A DNA stretch of 64,000 nt from Odiellus spinosus. Its lineage: Eukaryota; Arthropoda; Arachnida; Opiliones; Phalangiidae. Every line of letters starts with the position of its first letter. Position 1 is the stretch's first letter. Both the position numbers and the translations under genes were made by a program. This document shows, piece by piece, positions 25,237-35,838 of the stretch. The stretch lies in contig OY987226.1 in the NCBI GenBank assembly GCA_963920705.1, positions 11,472,501-11,536,500 of the forward strand, read 5' to 3'. Below the pieces are notes generated by a model. The model was not told the origin of the DNA. It did no database searches and saw only the letters and a list, made by a program, of their open reading frames with translations.

Positions 25237-26736
25237 TCCCTTAAGCTAGATGTCCAGTAGTTAATTGTTCTAGGTCTGACATAGATGCCCGTAGAGCATG
25301 GTACCATCAACTTATAACAAACACCAAAGAATTCTTTGATTCCTTTACATTGTTCTTCCAAGGTACATAGAGTTCAGGCTCTTATACCCGCTCGACTTCC
25401 GAGAGCTAGGAATTGTATTTTGAGCTTTCTCTTTAGTTTTCGAGCCCACCGCAATTCTCCCCAAAATCCGCCTCCATTCAAGCCGTAACTTTAATTTAAA
25501 ATGTGTTCGTGTAATTGCTAAAATTCGTTTTTGTTTCAACGCGGATTTATTCGCATTTTTAAACCGTGCTTTTGAGTTTAATTTAAGTTGTTTTCGTATT
25601 TCGTAGAAAAGGTGGCTCTAGACGGAAATGAATTCAAAATAGCTTTCACATTTCTTGCCAACAGGTGATGGATCTCTATGAATTTAGGCTGTCTTGAACC
25701 CACAAAAATATTGGTTTCCTCCTAGTTCGCCGCCGTGTCTGTTTAAACCTTTTTTCATTCTTCCTCGCTAGTACTTTCACTTTCTTTTATTAATTAACGT
25801 ATTGCTTCTTATTTTAATCTAATTTTGTAAACAGATTATACTGTAATTTTAAATCTAAAATTACGAACGCCAGAATAGTTTTACAGCTATCAGAATTCTG
25901 GTCTGAGTTATAGGGTCAAGAGGCGAAACAGCTGACTGCGTATAATCTTTATACATCCTAAAGTTTCGAAGGATGAATAACGATGTATCTAATACCCGTT
26001 AAATTTAGGTTCTAGACTCTTTAAAAGGATTTTTGGACCAATCCAGATAAGATGTAGCCCATATCCCCGGTACTCTTGACCCGTTGAGGCTTCCAATTCC
26101 TTCTATTGTGGATTATAATGAGAGGCTGCGGCTCTCTAGAGAACCCTTTGTCTCTCCGTATCAGCTTCCCTCTTCGTTCAATGGTTCATCCCAATGACCC
26201 CATATTTTCTTTGTTTTAACGATGTTGCGAGAGTTCCACGTACCCGTATTCCAAGTTTGAATTAATAAATTATTGAAACAAGTTGCTTTTAGGTGATAAA
26301 GTATGCCAAGTCTATGATAAGTTGCTATTTTAGGCCTAAAAGCTTCCAATATTAATCATGTACTTGTCGACGTGTTGGTCTTACCCTTGATTAATTGTAC
26401 ACCTTCAACTGATTAAGTTATGATTAATTTACTACGCCATTACTACGGTTACTTGGCTATCCCATGTAGTTGATTCTTGTCGATTCTTGCACGTGACGCG
26501 AATGTTTCGCGCGGTTTTTCTCGTGAAAGTACTTAAGAAAATCCTACCTTTCATGTGTAAATTATCGTTACTTTACAGAAACAAAAACTACGCCACCAAT
26601 AGAAAAAAATATTGAATCTATATATATTTTTGCATTTTAATTTTGAAATTTCTTTATAACGCGTAAACCCAGAGCCGTAATCACTAATAACCACTACTAC
26701 TTAATTTAATTGTAATTTATATTTAAAATTATATTG
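25237..26736. other. No gene seen
   Basis: No exon, transposon end or tandem repeat could be supported. The short minus-strand frames at 25,345 and 26,161 look like chance. Confidence 0.45.
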
Positions 26737-27046
26737 TACCACTACAGTAAGTTATTCATTTTGGTATATTTCCAGTACCCAGATCGTGAGTTTTTCATTT
26801 TATTTAAAATGTTATTAATTTTCGCCATAAAAGTAAAAATATATATATTATAATAAATTTCCGTATTTAATTCAACGTTTAATTAATTTAAAAAGCCATA
26901 GTTTAGCATTTTATCGGAAATTACGCTTATTCTAAATTAAAAGTGGCGGGCTGGAATTTTCATAACGTATCACGTGACCTTTGCGATGCGCGGTAGTTGA
27001 ATTTTAGAAGAAGTGAGAACCACTGTACAAAGTTGCCTCTACGGAG
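26737..27046 (+). repeat. Segmental direct repeat, unit A1
   Basis: This 310-bp stretch, from ACCACTACAGTAA to AAGTTGCCTCTAC, is repeated at 27,980-28,286 in the same order and orientation with many point changes and small indels. Shared blocks include TTATTTAAAATGTTATTAA, GCATTTTATC/GTATTTTATC and CGTATCACGTGACCTT. Following blocks (CTAAATG...GTTCATTTTA, TTTTCGCCAACGA) are also reused at 27,170-27,260, 27,460-27,560 and 28,300-28,340. The whole 26.7-28.45 kb region is therefore a complex of old duplications. No coding function is visible. Confidence 0.75.
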
Positions 27047-27979
27047 TCTACGCGCAGTGCGCAATGTTAGTAAAAAACTCCGCTAAATAGTCCGCTACGG
27101 CCCGCGCTGCTCTAAGCCTTGTCCCACAGGGTCGTTAAATCGCGTTTGAAAGTGTAATCTAAAGTGTGCTAAATGTATTACTACACTAGATAAGTTCAAT
27201 GTACGTGTTCATTTTAATCTAAGACAAGATGTAACGTTTTGCGTGTCTACTATTTTCGCCAACGATGGGAGTGAATCCACAAACCACAGCACGGCGTTGC
27301 CATAGGGCGTTGCTAGTAAACAAAACTCTGCCCGATGAATTGGCCTACCGGCCAGGCTGCGCTAAGTCCTGTCTAACTGTTCGTTACCACTAACTACTCA
27401 TTATTTTTGCGCGTTTAAATAGCGCTTGAAAGTACAATCAAATGTGCGCGAATTCACCAACAGTGTGCTAAATGGGTTACAACACTCGAGAAGTTTAATG
27501 TAAGTGTTCATTTTATTTTAATTCAAAATACAAGTTTCGCTTGTCTATTCTATTTTCGCCAACGAAGGGTTAAATCTTATCGGGAATCGGCTGCACTCTG
27601 CCGTTGGTAGTATTAATTCGAGTAGGGAAATAACATGGTGTGCCGAAAGCGGAGATTTTTTGACTTACAATTTATAAAGGCCGACTAATGGTTCCCGTTT
27701 CTTGACTATTTGTCACTTTCGGGTCTATTTCTGCCCTGAATATGGGCGCATTTACCCGTAGTTTTCTATTTATCCCTGGCAAAAACAGACGTTTGAAATT
27801 TTCAATATAGGCCTGGGGGAATTTAGGTGTCGATTAAATTGAGTTCAATTAGGTTTTAATTTTGGTTTATTGAGATTGATTCTAGGTACCTAATGGTGAC
27901 TATGATCTCAGTAGCTCCTATTTAAACCAAAAATTGGCCAACTTTTATAATTCGAGTAATTCACAATTACTCGTCGATT

Positions 27980-28445
27980 ACCACTACAGTAATTTATTCA
28001 TTTTAGTATACTTCCAGTACATATAGGGTTGCCCAAATCGTGCCATTTTTCATATTATTTAAAATGTTATTAAATTTCGGCATAAAAGTATAAATATATT
28101 TATATATTTCCGTTCGTAATACGACGTTTATTTAATTTAAGTCATAATTTAGTATTTTATCAGATATTACGCCTATTTTTAATTATAAGTGTCTGGCTGG
28201 AATTTTCGTAACGTATCACGTGACCTTCGCGGTGCGCAGAAGTTAAATTATAAAAGGGAGAACCACGGCACAAGGTTGCCTCTACCTCTACTAATTTTAA
28301 GAAACAAGTTTCGCTTGTCTATTCAATTTTCGCCAACGGAGGAGGGGGGGGGGTTAAATCTAATCTGGAATCGCCTGCACTCTGCCGTTCACAGTATTAA
28401 TTCGAATAGGGAAATAACACTGTGTGCCGAAAGCGGAGTCTGAGA
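27980..28445 (+). repeat. Segmental direct repeat, unit A2 plus shared downstream block
   Basis: This is the partner of 26,737-27,046. After CAAGGTTGCCTCTAC it jumps directly to ACAAGTTTCGCTTGTCTATT, which in the first locus lies about 500 bp further on (27,530). It ends with TGTGCCGAAAGCGGAG, also seen at 27,634. Unit A2 therefore lacks a middle segment that the other locus has. A run of G at about 28,340-28,354 lies inside it. Confidence 0.7.
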
Positions 28446-28624
28446 TACAATTTATCATTGCTGTGCCGGCTCACCTCAATTCATTGAGCCCGAGCTCGAT
28501 TTGAGCTAGGTAGAAGCAGCCTACCCAAATCATCGCGCAATTTAATGAAATAGAAAAAAAGGCTAAAAAACATGAAGTTTAGTAATTATCTCTGAAATTA
28601 TTTATATCCATTTTTTTATTAAAG

Positions 28625-28789
28625 CAGTGGCGTTTCTAGGGGGGTGCGGTCCGCCCCGGGCGGCATTCCTTTGGAGGCGGCATTTTCCTCAAGCCGACTT
28701 TTTTTTTTTCATGAAAAGTCGAAAGTTTTTTAGGGGGCGGCAAAATTCAGAGACCGCCCCGGGCGTCAAACTCTCTCGATACGCCACTG
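28625..28789. mobile_element. 165-bp hAT-like MITE, CAGTGGCG ends
   Basis: It begins CAGTGGCGTTTCTAGG and ends TCGATACGCCACTG. A G/C-rich pair GGTGCGGTCCGCCCCGGGCG / GACCGCCCCGGGCG lies just inside. The flanking octamers TATTAAAG and TATGAAAT agree at six of eight bases, compatible with a worn 8-bp hAT duplication. No coding capacity. Confidence 0.75.
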
Positions 28790-28797
28790 TATGAAAT

Positions 28798-29797
28798 GGA
28801 ACTTTAAGTAACTCCTGACTTTATTGTACTGTATATACGATAATAGATTATTTAATTATGGATTTTTGTCCAAGGGTAATTTCATAAAAAGAAGTGCGCA
28901 TCCATTTTTAAGCTAGAAATCTTTAATCTGCCACGCGCAGATAGAAAAAAAAAAAAATACCCCTTAGATGGAAAGTAGTTTCGAAATCCGAGCTACTCTT
29001 GGAGTAAAGTTAAAAGTCACCCATGTAGTTCACGTAGCAGAAGGTAAACGAACTCTCTATAGAATTGAAGAAAAAAGGTGTTCTCGGAAATTCAGTTTAG
29101 TTTTAATCACTTACCAAGCTAGTTTTCAATCTTTTACAGCTTTCTTACAAATAAATAAATTGTATAGTCTAGAACTATATTACTGATGCATTCTTAAACT
29201 GATTCTGTGTGTTGAGAGTAGATATACTCCTGTTCGAGAACAGTTTGTAACGAATATTAATACCTATAAAGTTTAACATCGTGTATTAATCCGCTTCAGT
29301 GTTCGCGGTATTACAATACATGTCGCGAATCAAAGTGCGCGCAAAGATTCCAAAGAGAATGGGGGGGGGATAGGTTTTCTATTTCGCCAGCTTTCACGTA
29401 TTCAAAAATTCCAAAAACTCTAAAAATATGCGGAGTTTCAAAAACAGTATTTTTTTGTTTGCGTATAATACCACTAGACAATATTTTTTCGTGTTTTTCC
29501 AACTTTCGAGGTAACATATATCATTCCATAAATGGAATAAACGAAGTCCCGGCAACTCTCTGCTTTCCAAGGGATCGTGAAAAGGAAAATTTAATGTAAT
29601 TTTTATTCATGAATTCTTAGTCCGAAGAAAATAGAGCCCGAAGAAAATAGAGTGAAATACGCCATTACTTAATTTTTATTTTCCTTATGACCCAAAAATA
29701 GGATCTGGAGTATAAAAAAAAAAATAGTATTTAGTTTAAAATTAGCCCTTTCAAGTCGACAACTATTATGAATACCGCTATTGGAGTCTTCTATTCG
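28798..29797. other. No gene seen
   Basis: A/T-rich DNA. The short frames at 28,968 (plus) and 29,311 (minus) have no recognisable content. Confidence 0.45.
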
Positions 29798-29804
29798 AGC
29801 CAAT

Positions 29805-30103
29805 CAAGAATTCATTCAGGTTCCATAAGAATATGGGAGGGCTGCGATTCAATAACCATCCTCCCAAACTTTGTAGCAAAAGTTCGTCTGCTTCGAATCG
29901 ATCCTGACGTCTATTATTCACCCGCGCCACTAACAACCTTGACATAATATTTAGGGCGATAAAAATGGAGCCGACCGAAAAAAGATCTAAGCGTACAAAT
30001 GTTGCGAAAATTGCAGACGAACTTTTGTTACAAAGTTTGGGAGGATGGTACCAGAGGCTAAAGCTATGCTCCCATATTCTTATGGAACCTGAATGGATTC
30101 TTG
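29805..30103 (-). mobile_element. CAAGAATCC-family foldback, copy A (reverse orientation)
   Basis: It is bounded by CAAGAATTCATTCAGG and CCTGAATGGATTCTTG and flanked by the exact 7-bp duplication AGCCAAT (29,798-29,804 and 30,104-30,110). The arms share a 34-bp outer block (to ATATGGGA) and an inner block (ATCCTCCCAAACTTTGTA), but between these lie about 22 bp that differ between left and right arms. In this copy the CTTTAGCCTCTGGTACC block is on the right, so it is inverted relative to the other three copies. The open frames on both strands here are by-products; no transposase. Confidence 0.88.
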
Positions 30104-30110
30104 AGCCAAT

Positions 30111-30987
30111 GAAATCTCTTCTTAGGCAGCTATCAGAGATATTATTACGTATGCCTCTTCGAGGGAGGGGGGGAAAGGACATGTCATATTTTAGCAAATT
30201 AGGTCAATTTGCATATTTTTAGAAACCAAATACGCACGAGTCACACAATAACCTCCAGTCTCGAAGTGGGGTGGAAAGGGAGAAGAGGTGGCGCCTCATT
30301 TTCCATAAAAAAAAAAAAAACAAATTCAACCGTAACAAAACGAACCATTTTTTTAAGCGGGTTACGCTTATTTAATAGATTAGTTTAGGATTGAGAAGAA
30401 CAGAACTTAAGTGAGAGATTGTAACAGCCATCACCCTTGGAATGGCGGGGTTGGGCTTAGGGATATATTTAAAGGGAGAATGCAGGTCGACAAATTTTAC
30501 ATGTATTAAGAAATAGACTTAAAGGAATAATGTAGCCCTACAAATTAATATCCAAACAGGCAAACCACCGGGTATCTTATTGAAAAATACCAATCGAAAT
30601 ACAATACCATTCGTCGGCCTCGTATTTCTATAATAAGATTAATCCAATTCTAAATTATCTTTAAAATTTAATAGGATTCATTCAGTTAGCGTGAAAATTG
30701 TAGGGTTTTCTTTTTGATTTATACCTGTTCGAGGTTGAATTAATATTACCTTGTGTTTGTGTTGTAAGTTAAGGCAGTTGGAAAATCAAGACTCCGTCCT
30801 TTCCATTTTATTCTTCTATATGTCAGTGATATTTAAGCTGCATTTTGCCACATAAAATGCCTGAAAACCTTTGAACATTTGTTCTGTTGATACTTTTGTA
30901 TATTTTCAAATTCCCCTCTAGCTCAATTATCCCCCCCTGACCAAAAAGTGCCTATATATAACTGCAAAAATTTATTTCTCAAAACTA
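30111..30987. other. No gene; isolated ends of the TTAA family
   Basis: TTAAAGGGAGAATGCAGG at about 30,471 and TTAAAGGAATAATGTAGCCC at about 30,510 look like two solo left ends of the TTAA foldback family without matching right ends nearby. The rest is A/T-rich and without coding content. Confidence 0.45.
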
Positions 30988-31756
30988 AAGAACAACAGCA
31001 ACTCCCCATAAGAGTCTGGGTCCACGTAATGTTAAAAATTTTCGTCTCTTTTATGATAAATTCGTATTATATTATTAAAATAGGGTAGTTGGGGGATAAT
31101 TTAAAGCTAAAATTCGAGCTCACAACTGTAAATTTTGGGAATTACAACGAATGGAAGGTTTCTTCCATAATGTAAAGAATAGGAAGAATCTATGACTTCC
31201 GTGCCGGATATGAAAGCCTTCCCCCACACGAAAATCTTGAACGGTTATTATTTTAGATTCATAATTATGTTAGGAAAATATTAGGAAAGAATTATTTTGT
31301 AACTGCCACGGGTATAGTGCTGGCGGCAAAATGAAATTCGTATATTTTTGGTCTACTATGCCTCGAAATCCTCGAAAACGCCTGTAGAAGTGTTCCACTT
31401 GTCAAGCATTCATGCAGTAGGCTTTTGCTAGCTTTACAGGGGCCGTGCAAAGACTATATAGCTTACTTGAATAGTCTTTGGTGTATAAGAAACTCGAAAA
31501 ATAAATAGAGAAATCATACCAATTAGAAGATACTGGAGTAGTATCTTTAATTTTTATTTCATATTAAACAAAACACACTTGTATAAAACGGACAAATTAT
31601 TCATTTAACGCTAAGGTTTTCTACGTTTAACGTATGTCTGGTAGTTCAAGCTCAGTGGCATCTTCACACACTACACGCAATTTTGACTGGTACCAACTGC
31701 CTCGATCTTCATGGCGACGATAACCAAGATACCAGATTACGCTGCTAACGTGAACA
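30988..31756 (+). repeat. Left inverted arm of the transposon
   Basis: This arm pairs base for base with 34,001-34,769 (position sum 65,757). It contains the transposase carboxy terminus from the CVH of the SWIM finger onward, the stop codon and the presumed polyadenylation signal on the minus strand. The inner boundary falls inside the coding sequence, at TGTTCACG. Confidence 0.95.
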
Positions 31757-33879
31757 CAAGTACCTATCGTCAAACTACCACCTTTGCAATTGCAATACCA
31801 GCCTTTAATGGCATTTGCACCTGTCCCGTTCGGTACATAACGAATTAGAGCTTGGTGAACAGCTGAGGTGGAAAATTGACCAGGCACGCGTATACGAATT
31901 AAGTCATGTTCAACTTTGGACACTTCGACGCTGAAAGAGCCGGATTTCTCTATAGTCAACGCCACATAAGATTCAGCGCGTTTCGTTTTAAAGTCGCTCA
32001 TTACCACCTCACGTACATCACTTTCACGAAGTACAGGGAAGTCTTGAAATTCACTATCCTCAATTCGTTGCCATTTAGACGGTTTGCGAAGCAGATTATC
32101 GCGCTCAACTACTTCCTTAAGAGGATTTTCTTTCGTAGAGACTGCCAGCATTTTTTCGACGGAGTCTTCCCAGGAACCTTTAAGATGTAACTCCGGGTGG
32201 TAGGCGTTCAACAGCGCAGCAGCAATTTGAAGAAGTTCCGGAACTAATGGTAACATATGCACAGGTATACGGTTTTGAAAAAAACGATACACCGTCTGCA
32301 AATGCCCATTCCTAACTTCAACCGGCCACCTGAGGTACGTTACTTGTCGGGAACGATTAACTTCTTGCGTGTTTACTTGCTTCTCGCCTTTAGACAAGAA
32401 CGAAGGCATTTGTAAATCCACACCCAGTTCAGTCAGTACGCTGTTGGAGTCTCGAAAACCGCGGTCTGCCAGTACAACGTCACCAACTTGAAAGAAAGAC
32501 TGGAGTTCTTCCCTCTTTTTGATAGAATGGTTTAAAATGCGCGCGTCGCTATTGCGGCCATTAGCAAAGTAGGGTCTGATTATATTTATTATGTAACCCG
32601 TAGTTGTTACCATTAACATTGGCTTGAGGATATGCTGGCCTTTGTGCACACAGAAGGATTTGTGAAGAACGGTATAGTCCTTGGATCTTCCAACCTTGAT
32701 ATAGGTGCCATCTACAATGGTAATAAGACAATTAGGCTTGTTGTTAGCAAAGAGTTTTACTGCTGCTCCAGATTGATGGTTTGTTATCAGATTGTCACGT
32801 GATAAGTGTTGCAGGCCAAAATGATGTGGCACGAAATACTCCGATAAAGCCATAATAACCGCTTTTACCGTGTTTGATACCGATCTTTCAGTTAAATGAA
32901 ATAAAGTTGATAACACCTTATTGGAGATACCCAATCGTAATTTCACCAATAATACTGCTAGAGCTGTCTTCGACGAACAGCATCTGATGGTACGAATAAT
33001 GTCCTCAATAGTCGAATGCAACTCTAGGAACTCGTGCAGGGACAATGAAGTTAATACTTTACAGTCTTCATCACTTTGTATGAAATTGTCAAAGCTCGGC
33101 GTCCGTAGGTCGTTAACACATTTCCTGAGGTCCTGTAATAGTTGCTCAATGTCCGTGGCAGTCATAATGGTTGATCTAGCGGAAACCTGAATTCCAGCAA
33201 TTATTTCGGTGGGAAGCTCTCCGTTAACGAGATGCGTGGAGCACATTCGGTTGTCCCGATGAATAAATATGGCTCTTTCCACAAATATACTTGTTCTCAC
33301 TTCGGCTTTTACCCTGGTTCGTGTACTAACACCGCAAATGAAGCAAGTCTTTGGCAGGGGCCGAACACAACTGTGCTTTATGGCAATAGTGTTTGATGAC
33401 GTACGCTTTCGTGGTAATTGCGACGTTGATGGCTGAGGTATTGGTGACGGTGATTTATTAGATACTGTGGACTTTGTTGGTTCAGGTACTGTGGACGTTG
33501 ATGGCTCAGGTACTGTTGACGTTGATGGATTAGATACTTGCGTCATTTGTCTTCGTTTTTGTGGTGGAGACGATGACGTTGAAGAGCCATGATCACTACT
33601 GAAGGACGATTTGCTAGCATTTAAGAACGTTTGAAACTTTCGTGACAGACCCGAGCACTTTAAACAAATCTTCGTTGTTTTGCTATTAATTACAAGTGGT
33701 AATAACCCTTTACTAAAACGAAGAAAACGAGCAAAGCCAGCCTTTACGTGAGTGCTTATACCTCTACTTGTACTATTGGTAACTTTCCGATTGCACGCGT
33801 AACATGTATTTGGAGCCATCTCCAAATTCCAAGTGACTCTCACATTGATGTTATTGATAAGGAAAGTTCTTAAGATCAT
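31627..33879 (-). CDS. DDE transposase with HTH and SWIM zinc finger (IS5/PIF-Harbinger/ISL2EU-like)
   Basis: This single intact 750-codon frame probably cuts and pastes its own element. Domains by residue: Cys pairs at 26/29 and 72/75 (zinc-binding treble-clef type); a Ser/Thr/Pro linker (92-160); CxxC-CxxH at 179/182 and 213/216 (THAP-like spacing); a helix-turn-helix around 300-345 (LVKLRLGISNKVLSTLF then LTERSV), as in HTH_Tnp_4; a DDE_Tnp_4 core with D390 (IVDGTYI), D472 (LADRGF) and E521 (RWPVEVRNGH); and a SWIM finger C696-x-C698-x9-C708-x-H710 (WYCNC, then CVH). The catalytic triad is complete. The start is uncertain: Met1 and Met21 both have fair context, and Met21 (GAGATGGCT) lies just before the first zinc motif. 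The last 43 codons lie inside the inverted arm. AATAAA lies about 70 bp after the stop. Exact family placement needs a database search. Confidence 0.92.
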   Translation of the reverse strand: MILRTFLINNINVRVTWNLEMAPNTCYACNRKVTNSTSRGISTHVKAGFARFLRFSKGLLPLVINSKTTKICLKCSGLSRKFQTFLNASKSSFSSDHGSSTSSSPPQKRRQMTQVSNPSTSTVPEPSTSTVPEPTKSTVSNKSPSPIPQPSTSQLPRKRTSSNTIAIKHSCVRPLPKTCFICGVSTRTRVKAEVRTSIFVERAIFIHRDNRMCSTHLVNGELPTEIIAGIQVSARSTIMTATDIEQLLQDLRKCVNDLRTPSFDNFIQSDEDCKVLTSLSLHEFLELHSTIEDIIRTIRCCSSKTALAVLLVKLRLGISNKVLSTLFHLTERSVSNTVKAVIMALSEYFVPHHFGLQHLSRDNLITNHQSGAAVKLFANNKPNCLITIVDGTYIKVGRSKDYTVLHKSFCVHKGQHILKPMLMVTTTGYIINIIRPYFANGRNSDARILNHSIKKREELQSFFQVGDVVLADRGFRDSNSVLTELGVDLQMPSFLSKGEKQVNTQEVNRSRQVTYLRWPVEVRNGHLQTVYRFFQNRIPVHMLPLVPELLQIAAALLNAYHPELHLKGSWEDSVEKMLAVSTKENPLKEVVERDNLLRKPSKWQRIEDSEFQDFPVLRESDVREVVMSDFKTKRAESYVALTIEKSGSFSVEVSKVEHDLIRIRVPGQFSTSAVHQALIRYVPNGTGANAIKGWYCNCKGGSLTIGTCVHVSSVIWYLGYRRHEDRGSWYQSKLRVVCEDATELELPDIR

Positions 33880-33941
33880 GGTTCAAACCAGATATTACAA
33901 TTTTTTTAATGTTTATTAAAGCAGGTTTAATTATTTTTCGC

Positions 33942-33999
33942 CAACCTGGCTGGCAAAAAATATTAAAGACGTCTTTAATATTTTTTGCCAGCCAGGTTG
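33942..33999. repeat. 58-bp perfect palindrome at the inner arm junction
   Basis: CAACCTGGCTGGCAAAAAAT through AAAGAC (29 bases, 33,942-33,970) is followed immediately by its exact reverse complement (33,971-33,999) with no loop; it ends two bases before the right arm begins. It could extrude as a cruciform or snap back during replication. It may be a footprint of the event that built the right arm, or the remnant of an original transposon end. Confidence 0.95.
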
Positions 34000-34000
34000 T

Positions 34001-34769
34001 TGTTCACGTTAGCAGCGTAATCTGGTATCTTGGTTATCGTCGCCATGAAGATCGAGGCAGTTGGTACCAGTCAAAATTGCGTGTAGTGTGTGAAGATGCC
34101 ACTGAGCTTGAACTACCAGACATACGTTAAACGTAGAAAACCTTAGCGTTAAATGAATAATTTGTCCGTTTTATACAAGTGTGTTTTGTTTAATATGAAA
34201 TAAAAATTAAAGATACTACTCCAGTGTCTTCTAATTGGTATGATTTCTCTATTTATTTTTCGAGTTTCTTATACACCAAAGACTATTCAAGTAAGCTATA
34301 TAGTCTTTGCACGGCCCCTGTAAAGCTAGCAAAAGCCTACTGCATGAATGCTTGACAAGTGGAACACTTCTACAGGCGTTTTCGAGGATTTCGAGGCATA
34401 GTAGACCAAAAATATACGAATTTCATTTTGCCGCCAGCACTATACCCGTGGCAGTTACAAAATAATTCTTTCCTAATATTTTCCTAACATAATTATGAAT
34501 CTAAAATAATAACCGTTCAAGATTTTCGTGTGGGGGAAGGCTTTCATATCCGGCACGGAAGTCATAGATTCTTCCTATTCTTTACATTATGGAAGAAACC
34601 TTCCATTCGTTGTAATTCCCAAAATTTACAGTTGTGAGCTCGAATTTTAGCTTTAAATTATCCCCCAACTACCCTATTTTAATAATATAATACGAATTTA
34701 TCATAAAAGAGACGAAAATTTTTAACATTACGTGGACCCAGACTCTTATGGGGAGTTGCTGTTGTTCTT
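34001..34769 (-). repeat. Right inverted arm with mirrored transposase 3' end
   Basis: Plus-strand bases 34,001-34,130 encode the last 43 residues of the transposase (ending ELELPDIR) in the opposite orientation to the main gene. A frame opened in the palindrome (33,909-34,130) reads into it but has no independent start or function. A mirrored AATAAA lies at 34,199-34,204. Confidence 0.93.
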
Positions 34770-34771
34770 TA

Positions 34772-35834
34772 AATGGATACAGCCCTTCCTGAACCAAATA
34801 CGAAATATAATAATTGAAGCGCGTCCTGGAAAATAATAATTTACATTTGAATAAAACCCCGTGTTTGTTGAACCATAAATGTTTGTATAAACAGCCCATA
34901 AACCCTAATATCGCGGTTATTGGTAATGTATTCTTCTACAATTTGAAAGATTACACTCTTAAATATTTTTACAATTAACCTAAATTTCCTATAAATGTTT
35001 GGATGGATTTCCCTTGTCACCTTGTAACAGAAAATACGTTTACGATTTATCTACCAGATAAATTCGGTCCCCCACAAACGCTCGAATTTAAAATGAGGTC
35101 ATATCGCATCAAGGTCGTACGATTCATAAATTTGAGTTACTCGATTTTTCTTTTCACCCTTTCTTCATCCCTTTATGAGTCTATAGGGAAATAACATAGG
35201 ATAGCATTGACCTTTGGCTTCTATATACCCGAGGTCATTGGGTGGGTAAGTCAAGTCGTAAAGAAGGAAGAATCGTAAAAATATATTTCGTTGGGAATGT
35301 CTTATGAATATCGAAATAAAGCGGAGTAAGTGTAAATATACCCCTGTTTAAGGGGATTGTCCCGAATATCCAAAGCCAATTTCAGTTTCCAGTTGCAGCT
35401 AGGATTCTGAATAAGTGTATTTTTTTGAACAAAAGTGATTATAATTACTATTAATTTCCTGGAGATTTACAGAGCTAATGAAAAAGGTTGAACATATTTC
35501 TTTGATTTTTAACGGAAAATATGGTGAATATGACAATCAGAAATGGCATACTTATAGGAATTGTGATACTTATGGTAAAGTTAATGCTAAACGTAATAGC
35601 CCTATAAGTTGGTGTAGAGGGTAATTTTGTGTTAGGAAATAGCAAACTTAATATATTCATATATTTGATTAAGGGATCCGAAGGCGGATTAGACGACGAC
35701 CCATTGAATCTTTTAGTATCTGACAGGGTGGAAAGTTAAGGGAGTGACTCTCGAGAACTCAAACTAAAGGAGACCAAATTTCAACATTATCCTCAGCTAT
35801 AGGGGTTGGAATTCAATCTCGTTGTAGTAGGGTG
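34772..35834. other. No gene seen
   Basis: DNA to the right of the transposon; no coding content or transposon ends recognised. The short frames at 34,669 (overlapping the arm), 35,003 and 35,475 look like chance. Confidence 0.45.
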
Positions 35835-35838
35835 TGCA

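Larger units (their letters stand above)
30988..34769 (-). mobile_element. Harbinger/ISL2EU-like transposon with 769-bp inverted arms
   Basis: The outer ends are AAGAACAACAGCAACTCCCC and its exact reverse complement, each flanked by TA (30,986-30,987 and 34,770-34,771). The left arm (30,988-31,756) and right arm (34,001-34,769) are reverse complements over 769 bp with no indel. By eye I found one difference, at 31,531 against 34,226. The left arm contains the 3' end of the transposase gene (last 43 codons, stop, AATAAA signal at 31,553-31,558) plus about 570 bp downstream; the right arm is a mirrored copy of all of this. Between the arms are the rest of the intact 750-codon gene and, next to the right arm, a 58-bp perfect palindrome. 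The arm identity and intact gene indicate a recent event. Confidence 0.9.

Noticed and set aside
29778-30222. 139-codon minus-strand and 85-codon plus-strand frames
   Set aside because: They fall in foldback copy A and are partly mirrored by its inverted arms; the same DNA in the other copies has no shared open frame.
33909-34130. Plus-strand 73-codon frame as a separate gene
   Set aside because: It is the mirrored copy of the transposase carboxy terminus in the right inverted arm, read from the palindrome; it has no independent start or domain.
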